Part shown: piece after piece, positions 1-7,049 of the stretch
How the letters are laid out: each line of letters begins with the position of its first letter
Numbering within the stretch: position 1 is the first letter of the stretch
Source: Muribaculaceae bacterium
GTDB lineage: Bacteria > Bacteroidota > Bacteroidia > Bacteroidales > Muribaculaceae
DNA: 12,158 nucleotides
Reading direction: 5' to 3'
NCBI GenBank assembly: GCA_029056365.1
Contig: JAIDBM010000135.1
Span: forward strand, 1 to 12,158
The notes under the pieces: generated by a model
What the model was told of the DNA's origin: nothing
Database searches by the model: none
What the model saw: the letters and a program-made list of their open reading frames with translations, nothing else
Program-made: the position numbers and the translations under genes

Positions 1-65
1 GAACCTTCGGCGTTGGCCATGCATGCCGCTGTGAGCATGATTGCAGAGAGTAATAATTTCTTCAT
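1..65 (-). CDS. N-terminus of an exported protein (partial, runs off left edge)
   Basis: Reading the minus strand from the ATG at 65-63 gives 21 codons, beginning MKKLLLSAIMLTAACMANA followed by EG. This is a textbook signal peptide: a two-lysine n-region, a hydrophobic core at about residues 4-14, and an ANA motif ending at residue 19 that fits signal peptidase I. Cys15 is preceded by LTAA, which is a poor lipobox, so a lipoprotein is possible but less likely. The protein is therefore probably periplasmic, outer-membrane or secreted. The mature part lies outside the window, so no function can be given. The gene lies downstream of the queA terminator in the same orientation and probably has its own promoter, although no clear TAnnTTTG box is visible upstream of it. 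Confidence 0.75.
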   Translation of the reverse strand, partial: MKKLLLSAIMLTAACMANAEG

Positions 66-108
66 ATGATATAGTTAGGTTATGTGCATTCCGCACGTTA
101 TATCATAT
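64..108 (-). promoter_or_regulatory. Inverted repeat over the start codon of the exported-protein gene
   Basis: ATATGATATA at 64-73 is the exact reverse complement of TATATCATAT at 99-108. Between the arms is a second short complementary pair (TGTGC at 83-87, GCACG at 93-97 with one G-U pair). In the minus-strand transcript this gives an upper stem, an internal loop and a 10-bp lower stem that is almost all A-U. The lower stem includes the first two bases of the start codon. It could hinder ribosome access or mark an operator. The pairing is seen directly; any function is inference. Confidence 0.45.
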
Positions 109-248
109 AGACACCCGACCTTTGTTTTTGTGTATAAAAAAAGTGTTTTTTTAAATTGTGCATTTATGAATTAGCGCTGAAGTGGTTGCAGTGCAGCAGG
201 CATTAATAACATGTAATTCCGACGATCTAAACAAACAGTCTAAAAGCC
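66..248. other. Non-coding gap upstream of the left-edge gene
   Basis: This stretch lies between the queA terminator and the partial exported-protein gene. I find no convincing gene in it. It is AT-rich, with seven A and seven T residues flanking GTG at 136-152. That could form a weak A-U hairpin or a bent upstream element. No good match to the Bacteroides promoter (TTTG, about 20 bases, TAnnTTTG) is visible on the minus strand, although the left-edge gene should need one because a terminator precedes it. Confidence 0.5.
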
Positions 249-280
249 AAAAACCGCCGGATGTGCATCACACCCGGCGG
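249..280 (-). terminator. Intrinsic terminator after queA
   Basis: CCGCCGG at 254-260 pairs with CCGGCGG at 274-280. The stem continues inward, after one A-C mismatch, with four more pairs closing a CAT triloop. On the minus strand the hairpin is followed at once by five T residues (249-253), then GGC and four more T. It sits 25 bases past the queA stop codon. A GC-rich stem followed by a U-tract is the standard rho-independent form. It ends the ftsX-to-queA unit. Confidence 0.88.
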
Positions 281-305
281 CCTTTATGTAATATGTTTCC
301 GTTTA

Positions 306-1355
306 TCAGATTATGAGCATGGCATCGCCGTAGCAGCCGAAGCGGTAACCTTCCTTGATGGCTTCCTGATAAGCTTTCATCACCAGGTTGTAGCCGCCGA
401 ATGCCGCAGTCATCATCAGCATGGTGGAGTAGGGCATATGGAAGTTGGTGACCAGCGATGTGCATACGGTGAAGTCGTATGGCGGGAAGATGAACTTGTT
501 GGTCCAGCCTTCATATGTTTTCATGTGTCCGCCCATACTTACAGCCGATGCTATGCCGCGCAGAACCGATGTACCCACGGCGCATACCTGCTTCTCGTTG
601 TCTTTGGCGTGGTTGACGGTTTCGACGAGCTGTTCGGTGATTGTGAGCTGTTCAGAGTCCATGCGGTGTTTTGTGAGGTCCTCGACATCAATTTCGCGGA
701 AATTGCCGAGACCGCTGTGGGCAGTGAGATAAGCCATTTCCACACCTCTGATTTCAAGACGCTTGAGTAGCTCTCGCGAGAAGTGCAGGCCTGCGGCCGG
801 AGCCACTACGGCGCCTTCGTTGCGGGCGAATATGCACTGGTAGTTTTCCACATCCGATTCTTCGGGGGCGCGTTTCACATATTCCGGCAGAGGAGTGTGT
901 CCGAGAGCGAACAGGTCGCGTTTGAACTGTTCGTGGGGTCCGTCGTACAGGAAGCGCAGTGTGCGTCCGCGCGAGGTTGTGTTGTCGATGACTTCAGCTA
1001 CCATCGACTCATCGTCGCCGAAGTAAAGTTTGTTGCCGATTCTGATTTTTCGAGCGGGTTCAACGAGCACGTCCCAGAGTTTGTTGTCGGCGTTGAGCTC
1101 GCGTAGAAGGAAAACTTCGATGCGGGCGCCTGTTTTTTCCTTGTTGCCGTACAGCAGGGCCGGGAAAACCTGGGTGTCGTTGAATACCATTACATCTCCG
1201 TCGCCGAAATAGCCGAGCATGTCCTTGAAAATCTTATGCTCTATTTCTCCGGTCTTTCGGTTTATGACCATGAGTTTGCATTCATCGCGGTGTTCAGTCG
1301 GATATTGTGCGATAAGTTCGGTGGGAAGGTTGAATTTGAACTGTGATAGCTTCAT
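306..1355 (-). CDS. queA: S-adenosylmethionine:tRNA ribosyltransferase-isomerase QueA
   Basis: QueA moves and isomerises the ribosyl group of S-adenosylmethionine onto 7-aminomethyl-7-deazaguanine at the wobble base of GUN tRNAs, giving epoxyqueuosine in the queuosine pathway. The 349-residue product has the usual family length. Visible motifs are VFNDTQVFPA near the N-terminus, GAVVAPAAGLHF in the middle, HRMDSEQ, VGTSVLRG, NFHMPYSTML and the C-terminal YRFGCYGDAML. The frame is open further upstream to 1550, but homologues start at MKLSQFKFNLP. That ATG overlaps the truB stop codon as ATGA, so 1355 is the chosen start. It is the last gene of the ftsX unit, with an intrinsic terminator just downstream. 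No other queuosine gene is in the window. Confidence 0.95.
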   Translation of the reverse strand: MKLSQFKFNLPTELIAQYPTEHRDECKLMVINRKTGEIEHKIFKDMLGYFGDGDVMVFNDTQVFPALLYGNKEKTGARIEVFLLRELNADNKLWDVLVEPARKIRIGNKLYFGDDESMVAEVIDNTTSRGRTLRFLYDGPHEQFKRDLFALGHTPLPEYVKRAPEESDVENYQCIFARNEGAVVAPAAGLHFSRELLKRLEIRGVEMAYLTAHSGLGNFREIDVEDLTKHRMDSEQLTITEQLVETVNHAKDNEKQVCAVGTSVLRGIASAVSMGGHMKTYEGWTNKFIFPPYDFTVCTSLVTNFHMPYSTMLMMTAAFGGYNLVMKAYQEAIKEGYRFGCYGDAMLII

Positions 1356-2071
1356 ATGTCGGTTGTTTTTTCTTCGGGGTATTCCACTGGAGAGAGGCGT
1401 ATGAGTTCGCAGCACTGGTCTACGCTGAGGCACTGGCCTATGTTTACATCGCCGATGCGTGTGCGGCGCAGAGCCGACAGATGGGCGCCTGACCCGAGTG
1501 CCTGTCCTAAGTCGCGGGCGAGTGCCCTGATGTAGGTGCCTTTGCTGCATACAATACGCAGAGTGATTGATTCGGGCGAGAATTCAAGCAACTCTATTTC
1601 GTCAATGACAAGGGTTTTGGGTTTAAGTTCCACTTCATGGCCTTTTCTTGCCATGTGGTATGCGCGGTGCCCGTCGACCTTGATGGCTGAATAGGCCGGA
1701 GGCACCTGCTGTATGGTGCCTGTGAACCGAGGGAGAGTCTGCATTACAAGTTCGCGGGTTATGTGTGCGGTGGGATAAGTGGCATCGATTTCGGTCTCAA
1801 GGTCGAACGATGGAGTGGTGGCGCCAAGTGCTACGGTTGCCACATATTCCTTGACTCCGGCCTGAAGTTCTTCTATTCGTTTGGTTGCCCGTCCGGTGCA
1901 TACTATCATCACTCCGGTGGCCAGAGGGTCGAGGGTTCCGGCATGTCCGACTTTGAATTTTTTTACGTTCAGGCGGCGTGTAATGGCGCCGCGAAGACGT
2001 TTTACGGCATCGAACGATGTCCAGCCCAGAGGCTTGTCGACATAAAGTATTTCTCCGTTGATATAGTTCAT
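1352..2071 (-). CDS. truB: tRNA pseudouridine(55) synthase TruB
   Basis: TruB isomerises uridine 55 to pseudouridine in the T-loop of nearly all tRNAs and also acts as a tRNA folding chaperone. The 239-residue protein begins with YVDKPLGWTSFD. It carries the catalytic segment VGHAGTLDPLATG, whose aspartate (in GTLDP) is the nucleophile, then KEYVA and the PPAYSAIKVDGHRAY block. KGTYIRALARDLG follows in the C-terminal half. It lacks any long PUA extension and has a length typical of Bacteroidota TruB. The ATG at 2071 is chosen because it forms an ATGA overlap with the uppP stop; upstream in-frame ATGs at 2086 and 2122 lie inside uppP and add sequence not conserved in the family. Its own stop overlaps the queA start in the same way, so the three genes are probably translationally coupled. 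Confidence 0.95.
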   Translation of the reverse strand: MNYINGEILYVDKPLGWTSFDAVKRLRGAITRRLNVKKFKVGHAGTLDPLATGVMIVCTGRATKRIEELQAGVKEYVATVALGATTPSFDLETEIDATYPTAHITRELVMQTLPRFTGTIQQVPPAYSAIKVDGHRAYHMARKGHEVELKPKTLVIDEIELLEFSPESITLRIVCSKGTYIRALARDLGQALGSGAHLSALRRTRIGDVNIGQCLSVDQCCELIRLSPVEYPEEKTTDI

Positions 2072-2904
2072 TGGAAAATCATGCATATTATGCCTACGAT
2101 AAGGCAGTATACGGCAAACCACACAAGCTTGCCTTTCTTTACTATATTAATCATCCACCGGCATGCCGCGCAGCCCACGACAAAGGCGGCCAGAAAGCCT
2201 GCAAGCATCGGCATCCATTCCATGGAGGCATCGGCTGCAGGTGCTTCGAATATCTTTTTCGCATCCAGAAGGGCTTCGCCGAGTATCGGTATGATTACCA
2301 TAAAGAATGAGAATTTTGCCATTTCGGAGCGTTTGTCGCCTATAAGTATGCCGGTGGCTATTGTCGAGCCTGAGCGGGAAAGTCCGGGAAGAACTGCTAT
2401 TGCCTGTGCAATGCCTATTACGAAGGCATCGATGTAGGTTATGTCGCGACCCTGGCTGATTGTTCCGTTGTGTTTACACACGGCAGTGCGCGGGTCGGTG
2501 CGGTAGAAGTAAGTGAACGACAGCAGTACTGCGGTTACACAGAGGCATATGCCTACAGTAAACAGTCCGTTGCCGAAAAAATGTTCTACTAAATCCTTGA
2601 AGCATATGCCGACTATGGCGACAGGAATGCAGCTTATGAGTATTTTGATTACATAGTTGAATTCCGGACCTTTTCTGAATGTGAAAAAAGCTTTGCACAG
2701 GGGCATGAATTCCTTCCACAGCACCACTATTGTGCTTAGAACGGTGGCCACATGCAGCAGTATCGAGAACTGAAGGGCTTCATCGCCGGGAAGGTCCATG
2801 CCGAGAATCTGACGGCATATTTCAAGATGTCCCGACGAGCTTATCGGCAGATATTCCGACAGGCCTTGTATTATGCCCATTATCAGGGCGTTGATAGTAT
2901 CCAT
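2068..2904 (-). CDS. uppP: Undecaprenyl-diphosphatase UppP (BacA family)
   Basis: This integral membrane enzyme removes a phosphate from undecaprenyl diphosphate so the lipid carrier can be reused for peptidoglycan and surface-glycan synthesis. Overproduction is known to give bacitracin resistance in other bacteria. The 278-residue protein has the family length. Signature 1 is GIIQGLSEYLPISSSGH at residues 10-26, with Glu17 and His26 matching catalytic positions of the family. Signature 2 is PGLSRSG at 173-179, with Arg177 in the expected place. Several hydrophobic segments alternate with short loops, and the last ends close to the C-terminus. It follows the DUF3098 gene by one base (TAACATG) and overlaps truB by four bases, so it belongs to the same transcript. 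Confidence 0.95.
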   Translation of the reverse strand: MDTINALIMGIIQGLSEYLPISSSGHLEICRQILGMDLPGDEALQFSILLHVATVLSTIVVLWKEFMPLCKAFFTFRKGPEFNYVIKILISCIPVAIVGICFKDLVEHFFGNGLFTVGICLCVTAVLLSFTYFYRTDPRTAVCKHNGTISQGRDITYIDAFVIGIAQAIAVLPGLSRSGSTIATGILIGDKRSEMAKFSFFMVIIPILGEALLDAKKIFEAPAADASMEWMPMLAGFLAAFVVGCAACRWMINIVKKGKLVWFAVYCLIVGIICMIFQ

Positions 2905-2905
2905 G

Positions 2906-3172
2906 TTATTTGTCGCTGTTATGGAATCTGGGTCGAATGATTATGGCTGCGGCCATGGCCAGGAAGCCGAGAAATGCAATTGTCGGGCCGATTATAATCC
3001 GGCGTGTTGAGAAGATGTCGGGGTTGAATTCCTCGCTTGTGGTCGAGCCTCCGAGCATAAGCAGGAAGCCGAGAACAATCATGGCGCCGGAGACCGCCAT
3101 CATAATGAAGTTGTTTCGCGCAAGAGGTTTCTGCTCCGGAGTCTCGCGCAGTATGTTGTTTTTGTTGTCCAT
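2906..3172 (-). CDS. DUF3098 small two-helix membrane protein
   Basis: An 88-residue protein of the DUF3098 family, which is found next to ftsX in Bacteroidota and has no established function. It has a polar N-terminus of about 20 residues, a first membrane helix at about 22-41 ending in LMLGG, a short exposed stretch with EFNPDIFSTRR (49-58), and a second helix at about 60-80 followed by a basic, polar tail. The FNPDIFSxRR block is the recognisable family feature. The gene sits four bases after the ftsX stop codon and one base before the uppP start, so it is co-transcribed with both. A role in the cell envelope, possibly with FtsX, is inferred from position only. Confidence 0.85.
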   Translation of the reverse strand: MDNKNNILRETPEQKPLARNNFIMMAVSGAMIVLGFLLMLGGSTTSEEFNPDIFSTRRIIIGPTIAFLGFLAMAAAIIIRPRFHNSDK

Positions 3173-3176
3173 AATC

Positions 3177-4052
3177 TTATTTCATAAACATTTCATCGTA
3201 GCTTGTACGCAGATAGCGGTTTGTGGCGAGGGCCGAGGCTGTGGTGCATATGATTATTCCCGTGATGATTATTCCGGCACATACCGTAAGCAGTTCGGGC
3301 CACCGGAGCGACTGTTCGAACAACGGGTCGAGAGAGGCCAGCCATAGTCGTGATGCTGCCAGTATGGCCACCGCGGCCAGTCCGGACACAATCCCGCTTG
3401 CCAGTCCGGCCATGAGGAACGGGCGTCTGATAAATCCGGGAGTGGCGCCTACAAGCCGCATGGTGTGTATGATAAAGCGTCGTGAGTACACGGCAAGATA
3501 TACGGTGTTGTTGATGAGCACGAATGAAATCAGCAATAAGGCGCCGGCCACTGACAGTAGAATCCATGTGATGCGGCTCACAAAGAAGTTTACGTTGTCG
3601 ATTGTCGATGGCGCAGTGATTATTTCCTCGATTACCGGGTCGGTTCCAAGTTGTTTTCTAATTGCTTCGATTGAATCGGCCGATGCATAGTCGGGATTTA
3701 CCTTGACATCGAATTCGGGATTGTAGGGGTTGATGTCGAGCATTTCGGAGGCGTTCTCGCCGAGATATCCTGATTCTTCCTGAAGAATCTGTTCAGGCGA
3801 AGCATAGACGGCCGAGGCGGTGAATGGCATTTTCGGCAGTTGTTGTTTCAGCCGGTTGATGTCGGCATCGGTGGCATCGCGCTGTACTTTTATGATGAAG
3901 CCCATGTTGCTGCGTATCTGTTCAGCGCCTGAACGGGCCAGCAGCCCGGCCATGGCTATGATGCCCAGAATCATCAGCACCAGAGTCACACTTATGACAG
4001 TGGTGATTCTGGAGCCGAAGGCCGATAGCCGGGTGGATTTTTTCTTAGTCAT
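3177..4052 (-). CDS. ftsX: FtsX, cell-division ABC-transporter-like permease
   Basis: FtsX is the membrane half of the FtsEX complex, which in other bacteria couples ATP hydrolysis in the cytoplasm to activation of peptidoglycan hydrolases at the septum. The 291-residue protein shows the family topology: a basic N-terminus, TM1 at about 17-39, a large periplasmic domain at about 40-158, TM2 at 161-188, a cytoplasmic loop, TM3 at 211-234 and TM4 at 253-274. The loop after TM2 has the typical NNTVYLAVYSRR and MRLVGATPGFIRRPF blocks. It is the first gene of the unit, and a good promoter lies about 50 bases upstream of the ATG. The partner ATPase gene ftsE is not adjacent and is not in this window; in Bacteroidota it is often elsewhere. 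Confidence 0.93.
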   Translation of the reverse strand: MTKKKSTRLSAFGSRITTVISVTLVLMILGIIAMAGLLARSGAEQIRSNMGFIIKVQRDATDADINRLKQQLPKMPFTASAVYASPEQILQEESGYLGENASEMLDINPYNPEFDVKVNPDYASADSIEAIRKQLGTDPVIEEIITAPSTIDNVNFFVSRITWILLSVAGALLLISFVLINNTVYLAVYSRRFIIHTMRLVGATPGFIRRPFLMAGLASGIVSGLAAVAILAASRLWLASLDPLFEQSLRWPELLTVCAGIIITGIIICTTASALATNRYLRTSYDEMFMK

Positions 4053-4108
4053 TTCGCTATTGGATTTGCCGATTCGTTCAGAAAAGGCCGTAATATGCTA
4101 AATTGGCG

Positions 4109-4140
4109 CAAAGTTACGTTTTTTTTCGCATTCAGACAAA
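4109..4140 (-). promoter_or_regulatory. Bacteroides-type promoter of the ftsX operon
   Basis: On the minus strand TTTG (4140-4137) is followed after exactly 20 bases by TAACTTTG (4116-4109). This matches the Bacteroidota primary-sigma promoter (-33 TTTG, -7 TAnnTTTG). Transcription should begin near 4103, giving a leader of about 50 bases before ftsX. A run of eight A residues lies in the spacer. Confidence 0.82.
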
Positions 4141-4170
4141 TTTATGCAGTGCTTTCGGAGATTTCGGAAC

Positions 4171-4200
4171 GTGAAAAATTGTTCAGTGAAAAATTGTTCA
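4171..4200. repeat. Perfect 15-bp tandem duplication
   Basis: GTGAAAAATTGTTCA occurs twice head to tail with no mismatch (4171-4185 and 4186-4200). Each unit contains TGAA and TTCA as inverted half-sites separated by six bases, so each looks like a small operator. It lies in non-coding DNA between the gcv terminator and the ftsX promoter, starting about 30 bases upstream of the -33 element. It could be a pair of protein-binding sites or a simple slippage duplication. The repeat itself is certain; the role is unknown. Confidence 0.9.
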
Positions 4201-4214
4201 GGAGTATGGCCGGG

Positions 4215-4263
4215 AAAAAAGAACAGGTATCCTGCATGTCGGTTTAACCGATGGCAGGATACC
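4215..4263 (-). terminator. Intrinsic terminator of the lplA–gcv–lpd operon
   Basis: GGTATCCTGC at 4226-4235 and GCAGGATACC at 4254-4263 form a perfect 10-bp stem. Further pairing inside (CGG/CCG around TTTAA, 4240-4250) makes an almost continuous hairpin. On the minus strand it is followed by TGTTC and six T residues (4220-4215). It begins 25 bases after the lpd stop codon. The U-tract is offset by five bases from the stem, which is slightly unusual but acceptable. Confidence 0.85.
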
Positions 4264-4288
4264 GGTTGTAAGGATAATGGGGTAACAG

Positions 4289-5590
4289 TCAGATGGCCAG
4301 AACCTCGCTGAGGGTGGGGTGGGCATGAATCAGCGAGGCGAGCTGGTTTATCGATGCGTGGCAGTGAAGCAGTGCCGCGCATTCGGCAATCAGGTCGGCT
4401 GCATGGGGTCCTATTATCTGGAATCCGAGAAGATAGCCGTTTTCCGGATTGTAGACAATTTTGGCAACACCCTCGCTTTCGCCTATGGCCAGCGCCTTGC
4501 CGTTGGAGGCAAAAGTTTTTTTTATGCTTTTGCATGGAATCTGCAGCGATTTGCATTCGTCTTCGCCGAGCCCTACCATTGCGGCTTCCGGTTTGCAGAA
4601 TACCGCAGACGGAATCACCTGAACGTCGGATTCGTCGCCGGCCACAATATGACCCTGGGCATATGCGGCATGGGCAAGCATACATATGCCGTTGACATCG
4701 CCCACAGCATATATGCCGGGTGCCGAGGTAGACATGTCCGGTGCTACTTTTATGAATCCGCGGGAGGTAAGTTCGATTCCGGCGTCTTCGATGCCTTCTG
4801 GCAGAACGGCACGTCGTCCGACAGCCATTACCGACATATCAGCCCATACCGAGTCTTCTCCTTTTCGGTTGCGGTAGCATACTTCTTTGCCTTCGGCGCG
4901 TATTGCCGTTACTTCGGCTCCGACGATAAAATTGATTCCACGCCGTCCGAGCATGGTCCGAAGGCGTTTGGCAATGTCGGAATCGAATCCCGGCAGGATT
5001 TCCTTGCAGTATTCCACCACGGTCACATCCACTCCCATCGCGTTCAATACCGATGCGAACTCTATGCCGATTACCCCTCCGCCTATGATTACGATGCTTT
5101 CGGGCAGGTTTTCCAGGGCAAGCAGTTCATCGGAGGTCAGGGCGTGTTCCGCGCCTTCCACGGGGAGTATGGCCGGACGGGAGCCAGTGGCGATAACTAT
5201 TTTATCGGCGTCGAGTATCTCGTCTCCTACTGCAACCCGCCGGTCGCCGAGCAGACGTGCTTCTCCGTTATAGACGGTTGTCTTTGCAAGGAGTGCTCTT
5301 ACACCTTCGCCGAGTGTTGAGACAACTTCGGCAATGCGCGCGCGTACGGCGCTGAAGTCCAGACTGATTCCTGAGCAGTTCACACCGAAGCGCGATGCTT
5401 CTTTGGCCGAGGTAAGGACATCGGCCGATGCGCACAGGCATTTTGTGGGGATGCATCCCCGGTTGAGGCATGTGCCGCCAAGGCTGTCCTTTTCAACAAT
5501 GGCTACCTTTAGTCCGCGGTCGGCGAGTCCGGCGGCCAGTTTATAGCCGCCGGGTCCGGCTCCGATTATTATATAGTCGTATGCAGTCAT
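4289..5590 (-). CDS. lpdA: Dihydrolipoyl dehydrogenase (E3 / glycine cleavage L-protein)
   Basis: This FAD-dependent enzyme reoxidises the dihydrolipoyl arm of GcvH and passes electrons to NAD+. The 433-residue protein has the FAD-binding GAGPGG near residue 10, the redox disulfide CLNRGC (Cys41/Cys46), the NAD-binding GGGVIGIE, the second FAD motif GIYAVGDVNG and the C-terminal dyad HAHPTLSE (His424, Glu429). Two features stand out. The chain ends four residues after the dyad glutamate, where most E3 enzymes go on for 20-30 residues. Cys51 and Cys53 also follow the active-site disulfide closely. The ATG at 5590 (MTAYDYIIIG) is preferred, one base after the gcvPB stop; an in-frame ATG at 5602 would overlap gcvPB by 11 bases and add MSFE. 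It is the last gene of the gcv unit, so it most probably serves glycine cleavage, though it might also serve other lipoyl complexes. Confidence 0.93.
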   Translation of the reverse strand: MTAYDYIIIGAGPGGYKLAAGLADRGLKVAIVEKDSLGGTCLNRGCIPTKCLCASADVLTSAKEASRFGVNCSGISLDFSAVRARIAEVVSTLGEGVRALLAKTTVYNGEARLLGDRRVAVGDEILDADKIVIATGSRPAILPVEGAEHALTSDELLALENLPESIVIIGGGVIGIEFASVLNAMGVDVTVVEYCKEILPGFDSDIAKRLRTMLGRRGINFIVGAEVTAIRAEGKEVCYRNRKGEDSVWADMSVMAVGRRAVLPEGIEDAGIELTSRGFIKVAPDMSTSAPGIYAVGDVNGICMLAHAAYAQGHIVAGDESDVQVIPSAVFCKPEAAMVGLGEDECKSLQIPCKSIKKTFASNGKALAIGESEGVAKIVYNPENGYLLGFQIIGPHAADLIAECAALLHCHASINQLASLIHAHPTLSEVLAI

Positions 5591-5591
5591 T

Positions 5592-7049
5592 TCAAAGCTC
5601 ATCGAATGTTACTTTCGGGTGCAGTGCCGCCTCGGTATCGTCGGGGTGCCGAACCGGAGTGGTAAGCGGTGCCTGTTTTATAAGTTCGGGCTGTTCGGAA
5701 GCTTCATGAGCTATGTCGCGCATCACTTTTATGAAGCGGTCGAGAGTCTCAAGCGTTTCAGTCTCGGTAGGTTCAATCATCAGAGACTCGTGGAACAGCA
5801 GCGGGAAATAGATGGTAGGTGCATGGAATCCGTAATCGAGAAGACGTTTTGCAACATGCAGAGTGGTTACACCCTGCGATTTGTCGCGCAGACCATCGAA
5901 TACGAATTCATGTTTGCACGGACCATCGACAGGCAGCAGGTATAAGTCGCGGAGGCTCTCCATCACGTAGTTTGCGTTGAGAGTGGCCAGCGGTCCGACC
6001 ATGCGTATGTTCTCTTTGCCAAGACTGAGAATGTAGGCCAGGGCCTTTACCAGTACGGTGTAGTTGCCGAGCCAGCCGGAAATGCGTCCGAGCGAGCTGT
6101 CGGGATAACTGATGCCGAATGTTCCGTCGTTGTTCTTTACCACACGGGGATTCGGGAGGAAATCTTCCAGTCCGCTGCGTACACCTACCGGTCCGGCGCC
6201 CGGTCCGCCGCCGCCGTGGGGAGTGGAGAATGTCTTGTGCAGGTTTATGTGCATCACGTCAAAACCCATGTCGCCCGGACGGGCCACTCCAAGGAGCGGA
6301 TTCAGGTTGGCGCCATCGTAATATAGCAGGGCGCCTGCGGCATGTACCATTTCGGCGATGACAGGAATGTTGCGTTCGAACATTCCTATGGTGTTGGGGT
6401 TGGTAAGCATCACTGCCGCAACGGAATCGTCGAGTTTCGAGCGTAGGTCGTCAAGGTCGACGGTGCCGTCGGGCATGGAGTTCACCTGCCTTACCTGAAG
6501 TCCGGCCACTGCGGCCGAGGCAGGGTTTGTGCCATGGGCTGAATCGGGCACGATTACAACCTGACGGCCGTTGTCGTCGCGGCTGGCATGATAAGCACGT
6601 ATCACCATCAGTCCGGTAAGCTCTCCGTGAGCGCCGGCAAACGGATTGAGTGTGAACTCGGCCATACCGCCGATGGAGCACAATGCGCGTTGCAGCCGCC
6701 AGTATAGTTCAAGGGCCCCTTGTACGGTGTCGGTCGGCTGGGCGGGATGAAGCGATGCTATTGTAGTGTCGGCGGCAACGGCTTCATTGATTTTCGGGTT
6801 GTACTTCATCGTACAGGATCCGAGCGGATAGAATCCGGTGTCTACGCCGAAATTGTTGGTGCTCTGGTTGGTATAGTGCCGCACAACGGTAGGTTCGTCG
6901 ACTTCCGGAAGATTCAGCGTTTTCTGGCGCCGCAGGGCCTGCGGTATGGAATCGAGGCAGTCGAGACATTCGCGTTTCGGCAGGCTGAAACCCTGTCGGC
7001 CGGGCTTTGAATACTCGAATATGAGTTTGTCGTATAGCTGGCTGTTCAT
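5592..7049 (-). CDS. gcvPB: Glycine dehydrogenase (decarboxylating) subunit 2, GcvPB
   Basis: GcvPB is the pyridoxal-phosphate-carrying half of the two-subunit P-protein. It decarboxylates glycine and transfers the aminomethyl group to the lipoyl arm of GcvH. The 485-residue product has the usual length for this form. Visible features are FYPLGSCTMKYNPK (73-86), DSAHGTNPASAA (169-180), YYDGANLNPLLG, and the cofactor site NLHKTFSTPHGGGGPG, in which Lys272 should form the Schiff base. The start ATG overlaps the gcvPA stop as ATGA, which fits obligate 1:1 assembly of the two subunits. The stop is immediately before the E3 gene. Confidence 0.96.
   Translation of the reverse strand: MNSQLYDKLIFEYSKPGRQGFSLPKRECLDCLDSIPQALRRQKTLNLPEVDEPTVVRHYTNQSTNNFGVDTGFYPLGSCTMKYNPKINEAVAADTTIASLHPAQPTDTVQGALELYWRLQRALCSIGGMAEFTLNPFAGAHGELTGLMVIRAYHASRDDNGRQVVIVPDSAHGTNPASAAVAGLQVRQVNSMPDGTVDLDDLRSKLDDSVAAVMLTNPNTIGMFERNIPVIAEMVHAAGALLYYDGANLNPLLGVARPGDMGFDVMHINLHKTFSTPHGGGGPGAGPVGVRSGLEDFLPNPRVVKNNDGTFGISYPDSSLGRISGWLGNYTVLVKALAYILSLGKENIRMVGPLATLNANYVMESLRDLYLLPVDGPCKHEFVFDGLRDKSQGVTTLHVAKRLLDYGFHAPTIYFPLLFHESLMIEPTETETLETLDRFIKVMRDIAHEASEQPELIKQAPLTTPVRHPDDTEAALHPKVTFDEL

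Noticed and set aside
136..152. A7–GTG–T7 hairpin as a plus-strand terminator
   Set aside because: The stem is only A-T pairs with a three-base loop, and no plus-strand gene precedes it.
1356..1550. Upstream extension of the queA frame
   Set aside because: It lies entirely inside truB, and family members begin at the ATG at 1355, which forms an ATGA junction.
1763..2437. Plus-strand open frame (224 codons) opposite truB and uppP
   Set aside because: It spans the overlap of two conserved minus-strand genes and its translation resembles nothing known.
4319..5320. Long plus-strand open frame (333 codons) opposite the E3 gene
   Set aside because: It is the complement of a gene with full family motifs. 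Its translation is rich in Cys, His, Phe and Tyr with no recognisable domain, and it lacks a promoter or ribosome-binding context.
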